A stretch of 5,391 nt of DNA, from positions 1 to 5,391 of the forward strand of contig JARFQS010000063.1 in NCBI GenBank assembly GCA_029287645.1, given 5' to 3'. The notes below the pieces were generated by a model. It saw nothing but the letters and a program-made list of their open reading frames with translations, had not been told where the DNA came from and searched no databases. The DNA is from Thermoanaerobaculia bacterium. Its GTDB lineage: Bacteria; Acidobacteriota; Thermoanaerobaculia; Multivoradales; JAHEKO01. The stretch's first letter is position 1. Each line of letters begins with the position of its first letter. The translations under genes and the position numbers were made by a program. Below are positions 1-5,088 of this stretch, one piece after another.

Positions 1-694
1 AGGCGAAGTGTATCTTGACGGGAGCCCGCTTCTCGAGGGATGCGATGGTGTTGGCCTCACCGTAGGCGAGTATGCGTCCGGCGGCGGCCAGGACGGGAGC
101 CTCCAGAGCCTCGTCACCACCAGGCCAGGTGACCGCTGCCACCGCCTCTCCGATCAGAGGATGTCTCTCTGCCAAGGCGCGGACAAAGGCTGGCGCGAAG
201 AGAGGCTCCGAGGTGGAAGATTTCAGCAGGATAGGCCGTCGAAGCAGAAGAGCCGGCAGCAAGGACTGAACCACGAGGCCTGGCAGGTTCGAGGACAGGA
301 TCGCTACGAGTGGCGAGGGTCCTTCTGCTGCATTCGACGCCCGATCGACCAGCCTGGTTACGGCCGATCCCTCCACTCCGCCCAGAACGACCTCCATCGC
401 CGCCTGCAGGCCTGCCGTCGAAAGGCCACTGAGCCGGGTCAATGCCGGGTCCAGCATCTGCCGGTTGGGAGAGCTCGAGTCGATGAAGGCCGTGACGGTC
501 GCGTCCCAGGCGGCCATGAGCTCCTCGTCCTGCAGCTCGGTCAGGGCCGCGGTGCCTTTCATCAACAGATGATGCATCAGCCGCTCGAGATCAGCCGGGC
601 TCCATCGAGCCGAGGCGAAGCCGACGCCGCGCCGCTCGATCGCCGTCACCGACGATGGCCGAATATCAGCAGGTACCGCGGCGTCATGGATCAT
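1..694 (-). CDS. LuxC-like acyl-CoA / acyl-protein reductase, N-terminal 231 residues (cut by left window edge)
   Basis: The minus strand is open from ATG at 694-692 to the window edge, with an in-frame TAG ten codons upstream, so the start is well bounded. The product begins MIHDAAVPADIRPSS. Residues about 128-175 (AILSSNLPGLVVQSLLPALL, then RRPILLKSS) match the nucleotide-binding segment of the LuxC acyl-CoA reductase family, and WPGG at 190-193 followed by ILAYGEANTIASL at 208-220 is also typical of that family. LuxC enzymes take an acyl group onto a catalytic Cys and reduce it with NADPH to a fatty aldehyde; that Cys should lie just beyond the part visible here, so activity cannot be judged. 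The LuxE-like acyl-protein synthetase lies 134 bp upstream on the same strand, the usual partner. No good Shine-Dalgarno sequence is present; a small palindrome, CTAGC-CCA-GCTAG (708-720), lies just before the start region. The lux symbol is withheld because no luciferase genes are visible. Confidence 0.88.
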   Translation of the reverse strand, partial: MIHDAAVPADIRPSSVTAIERRGVGFASARWSPADLERLMHHLLMKGTAALTELQDEELMAAWDATVTAFIDSSSPNRQMLDPALTRLSGLSTAGLQAAMEVVLGGVEGSAVTRLVDRASNAAEGPSPLVAILSSNLPGLVVQSLLPALLLRRPILLKSSTSEPLFAPAFVRALAERHPLIGEAVAAVTWPGGDEALEAPVLAAAGRILAYGEANTIASLEKRAPVKIHFA

Positions 695-828
695 GATCTG
701 AACGAGCCTAGCCCAGCTAGTCTAGCCGTCGCCATGGACAGAGTTGGCCGTACCAGGACCCCAAGACCGCAAGCCCCTTTTCCCCTGAGCCCCTACGCCC
801 TTAAGCCCCTACGCCCTACACCCGGGCC
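691..828 (-). promoter_or_regulatory. luxE-luxC intergenic spacer with G-run array, small palindrome and possible leader codons
   Basis: The 134-bp gap between the two fatty-acid-reductase genes is long for an operon of this kind. Read in the gene direction it holds the G-run array (see separate entry), then a 14-codon ATG frame (735-691, MATARLAGLGSFRS) whose TGA overlaps the reductase ATG as ATGA, and the palindrome at 708-720. No sigma-70-type promoter or T-rich terminator was recognised. Whether the two genes are cotranscribed cannot be told from sequence; the leader frame lacks a ribosome binding site and may be chance. Confidence 0.35.
774..826 (-). repeat. 8-nt-periodic G-run array (C-runs on plus strand), G-quadruplex-capable, copy A
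   Basis: On the plus strand, C-runs start at 774, 782, 790, 798, 806, 814 and 821, so the spacing is 8 nt except for the last step (7). The spacers are TTTT, TGAG, TACG, TTAAG, TACG and TACA. An exact 11-nt direct repeat, CCCCTACGCCC, lies at 790-800 and 806-816. On the minus strand this gives seven runs of 3-4 G with 4-5-nt loops, which meets the usual G-quadruplex rule several times over. The array begins 3 nt after the luxE-like stop codon, so it would be transcribed as the 3' untranslated end of that gene. Positions 781-826 align with 5292-5337 without gaps, 37 of 46 identical, so it belongs to a dispersed repeat. Function is unknown. Confidence 0.8.
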
Positions 829-1869
829 TCACTTGCCGAGCTCTTCCACCGTTAGCGAACAACCGCGCAGCTCCGCTCCAGCGGCGCGTCCGAGGAGTCG
901 GAAGCCCGAGCCCTCTGCTACTCCGAGGTCCTCCGTCAGGAGATGGACCGCCGAGCTCAGGTTGGCCAGGTCGAAGATGGCGATCAGGCCCTCCTCTCCC
1001 TCCGGCTGCTCGACCAGGGTCGCAGGATCGAGGATCCGGAATCGCATCCAGTGGGGTGGTACGAAGAGGTCGGGATCGCCGCCGGAAAGGGTGCGGGTGT
1101 AGACCTGACTTGTGAGCTCCGTCATGCCGTACTCTCGGACCACCGCAGAGGCGGGTACAGCGAGTCGCTCGAAGAGACGTGCGAGGAGCTCCTTCCGGGA
1201 GACCTCCCTCGTGCGGCCTTTGTACCCCCCGGTCTCGAAGACCGTGCTCCCGGCGGGCAGTCGGAATCTGAGGTCGAGTCTCTCGAGCGCGTCCAGGAGG
1301 CTCGCCAATGCGAACGCCGTCGTCAGAATGAGAGTCGGCTGACCGTCCCGCTGCCGGGCCGCGAGAAACGACCTTGCCTTGGCAGCATCCAGACCGCGGT
1401 TGCCGAACGCGGTCTGGCTGTCGGGAGCGGCGTGGTTGCCGAGCACGTGGTCGATCATGAAGGAGAGGCTGGAATCGGGTGCCTGGGAACGGGCCGGGAT
1501 CAGGGAGAGCATCCGAGGTCGGCTCACGGTGGCGAGGCACGCAGAGCCGAAGCTGGCGTCGATGGTGGCTCGATAGAGGTCCGGGAAGCCATGTCCGTGG
1601 ACGCTGCGTGGCGAGCCCGACGTACCGCTGCTACGAAAGGTCTCCTGAGCCGGCTCTGCGGAGAGATCGAGGGATTTGAAGGCCAGTGCCGGGACCAGGG
1701 GAACATCGCGCCACTGCTCGACCGTCTCAGGTACGGTCTGGTGCTTCAAGCAGAGACGCCGATAGGGCTCGATACGCTCGAATTGGAAGGCGAAGGCCTC
1801 GAGGGACAACTCCTCGAAGCTACCGGTTGCCGCATCGGCAACGTAGCGGGCGATCCGTGAAGCCAGCAT
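829..1869 (-). CDS. LuxE-like acyl-protein synthetase / fatty-acid-activating enzyme
   Basis: This is a 346-residue protein of the LuxE family (acyl-protein synthetases, relatives of ANL adenylating enzymes). LuxE activates a fatty acid with ATP to acyl-AMP, takes the acyl group onto a Cys near its own C-terminus, and passes it to LuxC for reduction. Visible motifs in order: the glycine/serine/threonine-rich ATP-binding motif SSGTSG at 80-85 (FRSSGTSGSPRS), the family segment VFETGGYKGRTREVS at 210-224, the adenylate-binding YGMTEL at 247-252, a late acidic motif TEDLG around Asp314, and RGCSLTVEEL at the end. Cys337 is placed like the acylated C-terminal Cys known from Vibrio LuxE. No ANL C-terminal subdomain follows, as expected for LuxE. 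I chose ATG 1869; an in-frame TTG at 1899 would add ten residues (first residues then MALPHGRIGP), and neither has a clear ribosome binding site. It is transcribed divergently from the ferredoxin gene. The substrate is unknown, and bioluminescence is not implied. Confidence 0.9.
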   Translation of the reverse strand: MLASRIARYVADAATGSFEELSLEAFAFQFERIEPYRRLCLKHQTVPETVEQWRDVPLVPALAFKSLDLSAEPAQETFRSSGTSGSPRSVHGHGFPDLYRATIDASFGSACLATVSRPRMLSLIPARSQAPDSSLSFMIDHVLGNHAAPDSQTAFGNRGLDAAKARSFLAARQRDGQPTLILTTAFALASLLDALERLDLRFRLPAGSTVFETGGYKGRTREVSRKELLARLFERLAVPASAVVREYGMTELTSQVYTRTLSGGDPDLFVPPHWMRFRILDPATLVEQPEGEEGLIAIFDLANLSSAVHLLTEDLGVAEGSGFRLLGRAAGAELRGCSLTVEELGK

Positions 1870-1903
1870 CGGACCGATTCTGCCATGAGGAAGGGCCAAT
1901 CGC

Positions 1904-1955
1904 GTGCCGAGGACCGTAGATCGGGCGTCGGCGGCACGATCCCACGGTCCGGCAC
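1904..1955. promoter_or_regulatory. Long imperfect inverted repeat (17 bp paired) in the divergent intergenic region
   Basis: GTGCC (1904-1908) pairs with GGCAC (1951-1955), GGACCGT (1911-1917) with ACGGTCC (1944-1950), and GATCG (1919-1923) with CGATC (1937-1941). The interruptions are a 2-nt GA bulge and a small A/CC internal loop, and the apical loop is 13 nt. All 17 pairs are Watson-Crick. It sits in the 155-bp gap between the LuxE-like ATG (1869) and the ferredoxin ATG (2025), close to the luxE side. It could be an operator, an mRNA leader structure of luxE, or a dispersed palindrome; sequence alone does not decide. No convincing sigma-70 promoter was found beside it. Confidence 0.55.
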
Positions 1956-2024
1956 CTTCTGGTAGAGTTCCGCAACTCGAGCCCGAAGCTCACAATCGAA
2001 GCGCTTCTGAGGAGTCGGCAGAGA

Positions 2025-2393
2025 ATGGCTGAGACGTTCCCCTATCCCTACAAGGTCGAGGTCGACAAGGCGCCTCGAGCCCGTGCCCCCAAGCAGGTAG
2101 CCGTCATCGATCAGACCGGTTGCACCGGCTGTGAGGCGTGCCTCGCCTTCTGTCCCGTCGATTGCATCGAGATCGTCGCAGGGCCGGAGCACCCGGACTT
2201 CATGAAGCTGGTCGAGGTAGACCTCGAGCGCTGCATCGGTTGCCAGCTCTGTGCGCGCTATTGTCCTTGGGAGACGATCGACATGTGGCCGTACGAGGAT
2301 GGGATCGAGGCGGCTCCGGGCCAGACGATCCGCTCGCTGCTGTACAACTACGATCCGGAGCAGATGCACGAGTCTGCGGAGAGTCGTGGCTGA
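2025..2393 (+). CDS. Dicluster ferredoxin, 2x[4Fe-4S]
   Basis: This 122-residue soluble electron carrier has two classic CxxCxxCxxxCP motifs: Cys33, 36, 39 and 43 (CTGCEACLAFCP) and Cys70, 73, 76 and 80 (CIGCQLCARYCP). As in other bacterial 8Fe ferredoxins, each cluster probably takes its fourth ligand from the other motif. An additional Cys47 is present, and about 18 residues separate the two motifs after the first CP. The N-terminal 25 residues (MAETFPYPYKVEVDK and on) and the C-terminal 40 (WPYEDGIEAAPGQTIRSLLYN and on) lie outside the core and may dock a partner. There is no signal peptide or membrane segment, so it is cytoplasmic. The ATG is preceded by GAGGAG at 2009-2014 with a 10-nt spacer. 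The stop overlaps the start of the next gene by 8 nt, so the two are probably translated together. The redox partner is unknown; the divergent LuxC/LuxE genes use NADPH in known systems, so a link is unproven. Confidence 0.93.
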   Translation: MAETFPYPYKVEVDKAPRARAPKQVAVIDQTGCTGCEACLAFCPVDCIEIVAGPEHPDFMKLVEVDLERCIGCQLCARYCPWETIDMWPYEDGIEAAPGQTIRSLLYNYDPEQMHESAESRG

Positions 2394-2598
2394 GCAGCGT
2401 GAGTCGGACTCGACCCCCGGTTTCGATCCCGAGTTGGATGCTGCTCTCAAGAAGGTGCTTCAGGTCATCTACAAAGACCACCCGCTGAGCCCCAACCAGA
2501 TCCTCGTCTTGAGCTCGGAGCTGCAGAGGATCGGCGTGCATCGTCTGGTCGAAGGGCATCTCGACAAGTATCGCCTGCGGCATCTCGATTCCGAGTAA
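2386..2598 (+). CDS. Small conserved-looking protein of unknown function (70 aa), coupled to ferredoxin
   Basis: The reading frame starts at GTG 2386, overlaps the ferredoxin stop (2391-2393) by 8 nt, and has GGAG at 2378-2381 four bases upstream. The frame stays open further upstream, but that stretch reads as Arg/Thr/Cys-rich shadow of the ferredoxin, so the GTG is preferred. The product is short and soluble, with an acidic N-terminus (AEQRESDSTPGFDPE), a predicted helix DAALKKVLQVIYKDH at 18-32, and a second helical half with SSELQRIGVHRLVEGHLDKY around 43-62. There are no Cys residues, membrane segments or signal peptide. I do not recognise a family. Overlap with the ferredoxin suggests a stoichiometric partner or assembly helper, which is inference only. 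Confidence 0.72.
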   Translation: MAEQRESDSTPGFDPELDAALKKVLQVIYKDHPLSPNQILVLSSELQRIGVHRLVEGHLDKYRLRHLDSE

Positions 2599-2702
2599 GA
2601 GCGGCTCGATCCAAAACTCCGGTGCAGGTTGTGGCCCCGGAGATCAGGCTGCTAGCGTTGGGACAGTGCGCAGCGCAGGGAATGTCCGCGTTGTGGGTTT
2701 CA

Positions 2703-3317
2703 ATGAATGTGGTGATGCCGAACGTTCGCCCGGACGAAACTCAGGTCTCGGATTGGCGGCTGCTGTCCCTGACGGCGGAAGGCGACGAAGATGCCTTCCG
2801 AGCTCTGGTGGAACGACACCAGGATCGCCTGGTCGGGCTCTGTCAGCGGCTGCTGGGCGACCGGGACGAGGCGCTGGACGCCGCTCAGGAGGTCTTCCTC
2901 AAGACCTACAAGCAGGCAGGCTCCCTCCAGCCGAAAGGTCAGTTGTTCACCTGGATGTACCGGGTTGCCACGAACTTGTGCCTGAATCGAATCAGGCGCC
3001 GGAAGCTGGCTCGGTTCCTGTCGCTGACTCCCGACCCTCGAGATGAAGGCCCGAGTCTGGACCCTGTAGATCGGGCGCCGGATGCCTTCGCCACATTGGA
3101 GGCGAGGCGTCGCTGGAAGAGAACCCTCGAGGAGATCGAGGCGCTGCCGGAGAGCCAGCGGGTCGTGTTGATCCTGGCTCGATTCGAAGGCCTGCCGTAT
3201 CGGCAGATCGGCGAGATTCTGGGGATCTCCGAAGGTGCGGTCGAAAGCCGCCTGTTCCGCGCCATGCGGCATCTCCAGGAGGCACAGGAATCTGCCACTT
3301 CGGGTGTTTCTAGATAA
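2703..3317 (+). CDS. RNA polymerase sigma-70 factor, ECF subfamily
   Basis: This is a sigma factor with only regions 2 and 4, 204 residues from ATG 2703. Region 2 spans roughly residues 30-100 (DAFRALVERHQDRLVGLCQR, then DEALDAAQEVFLKTYKQ and FTWMYRVATNLCLNRIRRRK), containing the core-binding and -10-recognition parts. A proline/aspartate-rich linker covers 107-127. Region 4 spans about 138-192 and carries the helix-turn-helix YRQIGEILGISEGAVESRLF for -35 recognition, preceded by LPESQRVVLILARFEGLP. The true start is uncertain: GTG 2622, ATG 2682, ATG 2703 and ATG 2715 are all in frame, and none has a strong, well-spaced ribosome binding site; 2703 gives a normal ECF N-terminus. A 6-bp hairpin (CTCCGG 2617-2622 with CCGGAG 2637-2642) lies upstream. 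The anti-sigma gene follows after 11 nt, so this sigma factor is probably held inactive by the next product. Confidence 0.92.
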   Translation: MNVVMPNVRPDETQVSDWRLLSLTAEGDEDAFRALVERHQDRLVGLCQRLLGDRDEALDAAQEVFLKTYKQAGSLQPKGQLFTWMYRVATNLCLNRIRRRKLARFLSLTPDPRDEGPSLDPVDRAPDAFATLEARRRWKRTLEEIEALPESQRVVLILARFEGLPYRQIGEILGISEGAVESRLFRAMRHLQEAQESATSGVSR

Positions 3318-3328
3318 GGGCGAGAACC

Positions 3329-3769
3329 ATGGACCGAACCACCGAAAAGCAAATGATCCGACTGTTGGCGGGCGAGCTCTCTGAAGTGGAGGCTGCTCGA
3401 TTGCGGAAACGGTTGGAAGCCGACAGCGAGTTGCAACTCGCCTTCGCTTCCTTGCGAGCGAAATGGGAAGCCCTCGATCCTCCGCCCCTGCCGCAGGTGC
3501 ATCCGAGCTTCGCGAGTCGCGTCGTCCGCCGGGCCGTGGATGGGCCTACTGTTGCAGCCGGCCCCCTGGGTCGTTCCACCCCCCTTTGGACCCGGGCAAC
3601 GGCTGCACTGGCCCTGGCGGGCGGCATTCTCGTGGGCGTACTGCTGGCCAGTCCTTCGGAGTCGGACGATTGGTCGGCGTGGAGCCGTGTCGAGCTCACC
3701 CAGGCCGAAACCTATTGGGAGACTCTGGGAGAGTCCTCCGACGACCTCTTGCTGGAGGAGGTGCGATGA
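3329..3769 (+). CDS. Single-pass membrane anti-sigma factor without a zinc motif
   Basis: This 146-residue protein has a cytoplasmic helical N-terminal domain (QMIRLLAGELSEVEAARLRK at 8-27, then ADSELQLAFASLRAKWEALD), a proline-rich linker around 51-60, one hydrophobic segment at about 87-107 (WTRATAALALAGGILVGVLL), and a short acidic tail of about 38 residues. This architecture, directly after an ECF sigma gene, is the standard arrangement of a membrane-bound anti-sigma factor whose N-terminus sequesters sigma. The protein contains no Cys at all, so it is not a zinc-dependent (HxxxCxxC) anti-sigma factor and cannot sense redox by thiols. The ATG follows the sigma stop by 11 nt with GGGCGAG as a plausible ribosome binding site. 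Its stop overlaps the next start as ATGA. Assignment rests on architecture and position more than on motifs. Confidence 0.82.
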   Translation: MDRTTEKQMIRLLAGELSEVEAARLRKRLEADSELQLAFASLRAKWEALDPPPLPQVHPSFASRVVRRAVDGPTVAAGPLGRSTPLWTRATAALALAGGILVGVLLASPSESDDWSAWSRVELTQAETYWETLGESSDDLLLEEVR

Positions 3770-4278
3770 AACCGATCTGGCTGTGGATCGCGCTGTTGCT
3801 GTCTGTCGGTGTCAACCTCGGTGTACTGGCCACGGTTGGCACGACCCGTCTCCGGGAGCCGGCCCGATGGGACCGCGCTGCGAGGCCTGAAGGACCGCCA
3901 CCCGTCGAGCGGGCCGCAGACCGGCTCGGCCTCGAGGGCGAGAAACGAGAGGCCTTCATCCAGATACAGACCGACTTCTTCCAGGATATGCATCAGAGCA
4001 GACAGGAGTTGGAGACCCTGCGGCAGAGCTTGCGACGAGAGCTGATGGCTGAATCGCCGGATCGGGTGAGGGTGGACAAACTGGTTGTGGCGATGGGTGA
4101 AGCCTATTCCCGATTGGACCGGGTCTTTGTCGACAACGTCCTGAAGAGCCGAGAGGTCCTGGATCCCGAGCAGGAACAGCGCTATCTCGCGTTTCTGGAG
4201 CGCATCAGGCAGCATGATCGTGGAGGCCCACAGAGGCCTGGAGGGCCCCCGAGACAACCCAGAAGCCGGAGACCCTGA
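3766..4278 (+). CDS. Membrane-anchored periplasmic Spy/CpxP/CnrX-like sensor or comodulator
   Basis: The 170-residue product starts at ATG 3766, behind the strong ribosome binding site GGAGGAGG (3754-3761) and overlapping the anti-sigma stop by 4 nt. An uncleaved-looking hydrophobic N-terminus (MKPIWLWIALLLSVGVNLGV, about residues 3-24) anchors it, followed by a charged linker and a long amphipathic helical region, about 46-150. Two stretches resemble the LTxxQ-type helical repeats of the Spy/CpxP and heavy-metal-resistance families: LGLEGEKREAFIQIQ (54-68) and LDPEQEQRYLAFLERI (132-147). The tail is Arg/Pro/Gly-rich (RGGPQRPGGPPRQPRSRRP). In CnrYXH-type systems a periplasmic protein of this fold controls the anti-sigma factor, so a sensing or modulating role is likely. 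However, only two His (76 and 150) and no Cys are present, so metal sensing of the CnrX kind is doubtful; misfolded protein or another envelope signal is equally possible. Confidence 0.82.
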   Translation: MKPIWLWIALLLSVGVNLGVLATVGTTRLREPARWDRAARPEGPPPVERAADRLGLEGEKREAFIQIQTDFFQDMHQSRQELETLRQSLRRELMAESPDRVRVDKLVVAMGEAYSRLDRVFVDNVLKSREVLDPEQEQRYLAFLERIRQHDRGGPQRPGGPPRQPRSRRP

Positions 4279-4284
4279 CCCCCT

Positions 4285-4300
4285 CCCACGCGGGCGTGGG
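4285..4300 (+). terminator. GC-rich hairpin 6 nt after the sensor stop; weak terminator candidate
   Basis: CCCACG (4285-4290), loop CGGG, CGTGGG (4295-4300), extendable by one T-G wobble pair. Only a broken T-stretch (TATTTGCATT, 4311-4320) follows ten bases later, so intrinsic termination would be weak. It marks the likely end of the sigma operon or an attenuating boundary before the outer-membrane gene. Confidence 0.4.
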
Positions 4301-4398
4301 GCCGGTCCGATATTTGCATTAGACTCCACCAAGACTGCAGAGGATTCAAGCTCGACTCGAGTCTCAGATCCGAAGAGAGAAATAGAAAGGAGCGATCG
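4301..4398 (+). promoter_or_regulatory. Leader region of the outer-membrane gene with a perfect 10-bp palindrome
   Basis: This 98-nt non-coding stretch between the hairpin and the beta-barrel gene probably carries its promoter. It holds the perfect palindrome GACTCGAGTC (4354-4363) and a second AGACTC at 4321-4326 that is the inverted complement of GAGTCT at 4359-4364. A strong ribosome binding site AAGGAG lies at 4387-4392, six bases before the ATG. No sigma-70 or ECF (GGAAC-type) promoter could be assigned by eye; TTGCAT at 4314-4319 has no matching -10. Confidence 0.4.
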
Positions 4399-5088
4399 AT
4401 GGATCTTTTCAGAAGGATGAAGTTCGCGATGGTGCTGGGAGTCGCCCTGATCGTGGTGCAGCTGGCAGGCGGTACCGCGGCCTGGGGGCAGGATGAATAT
4501 GACAACTGGATCGCGCGCGGCCACTACGTGCACGTCTGGCCTGGCTCGGACACGCTGCGTGTGGAGAACCCTCCCGGTCAGAGCCCGCCTGTGTTCACCG
4601 AGTTCTGGGCGGATGGCGGCAACGGATTCAATGCCGAGCTGGAGTATCTGGTGCGGCCGAACATCGGCGTCTGGGCCGGATTGACCTTCGACAACATGAA
4701 GACGAACCTGAAGTTGGAGCAGGGTGACATTACCGCCTACGCCAATGACAGGGTCGACCTGCGGCAGATCAACTTTGGAGGCAACTACCACTTCCTGCCG
4801 TCCGGACGGTTCGATTTCTACGCGGGTCTGCTGCTCTCCTGGGTGGGCTACAGCTCCTCGACCTTCAACTTCAGCGAAGTGGATTACGACTATCAGGTCA
4901 AGTACGACGACGAGCTCTCTTGGGGGCTCAACGTGGGCGTGGACATCCCGTTTGGAGAAAATTCTTCCTGGTTCGGGTCGGTCCAGGCCAGATACATGTT
5001 CCTGGCTTTAGAGGGAGATAACAACGTCTACGCTCTCACCGTCGATCCGGTGCAGGCCTTCTTCGGCATCGGCTACAGCTGGTGGTAG
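4399..5088 (+). CDS. Outer-membrane beta-barrel protein (OmpW/OmpA-barrel-like), unknown specificity
   Basis: The 229-residue precursor has a signal peptide: basic start MDLFRRMK, hydrophobic core FAMVLGVALIVVQLAGG, and a probable cleavage near TAAWG/QDEYD (about residue 30). The mature part is a run of alternating aromatic/polar strands separated by Gly/Asp/Asn-rich turns, for example FNAELEYLVRPNIGVWAGLTF (77-97, minus its last residues), RFDFYAGLLLSWVGYSSSTF (137-156), LSWGLNVGVDIPFG (173-186) and SWFGSVQARYMFLAL (190-204). It ends FFGIGYSWW, an aromatic terminal strand of the type recognised by the BAM machinery. Size and strand count suit an eight-stranded barrel. There are no Cys residues and no OmpA peptidoglycan-binding domain. 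The ribosome binding site AAGGAG decides the ATG at 4399; Met7 is a less likely start. It lies 120 bp after the sigma/anti-sigma/sensor genes on the same strand, making it a candidate member of that regulon, by inference. Confidence 0.85.
   Translation: MDLFRRMKFAMVLGVALIVVQLAGGTAAWGQDEYDNWIARGHYVHVWPGSDTLRVENPPGQSPPVFTEFWADGGNGFNAELEYLVRPNIGVWAGLTFDNMKTNLKLEQGDITAYANDRVDLRQINFGGNYHFLPSGRFDFYAGLLLSWVGYSSSTFNFSEVDYDYQVKYDDELSWGLNVGVDIPFGENSSWFGSVQARYMFLALEGDNNVYALTVDPVQAFFGIGYSWW

Noticed and set aside
774..826. CRISPR array
   Set aside because: The unit is only 8 nt, spacers are 4-5 nt and there are no cas genes; it is a G-run microsatellite-like array.
8..1102. Long plus-strand open frame (364 codons) across the luxC/luxE region
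   Set aside because: It is antisense to two clear family members, is rich in Arg/Pro/Ser without domain signal, and crosses their intergenic repeat; a typical high-GC shadow.
943..1860. Plus-strand 305-codon frame antisense to the LuxE-like gene
   Set aside because: The minus strand holds all conserved LuxE motifs in order; this frame has none and starts without a ribosome binding site.
1966..1971. GGAAC-type ECF -35 element on the minus strand upstream of luxE
   Set aside because: GGAACT is present, but no matching -10 at the right distance; a single short match is expected by chance.
1746..2450. Minus-strand frame bridging luxE and the ferredoxin
   Set aside because: It overlaps the start of luxE and runs antisense through the CxxCxxCxxxCP motifs of the ferredoxin; composition is that of a shadow frame.
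2617..2642. 6-bp hairpin between the small protein gene and the sigma gene as a terminator
   Set aside because: The loop is 14 nt and no T-run follows; too weak to call, and it would fall inside the sigma gene if GTG 2622 were the start.
3712..4791. Long minus-strand open frame (359 codons) over the anti-sigma, sensor and barrel genes
   Set aside because: It is antisense to three genes with good starts, ribosome binding sites and recognisable architecture; it shows no domain of its own.
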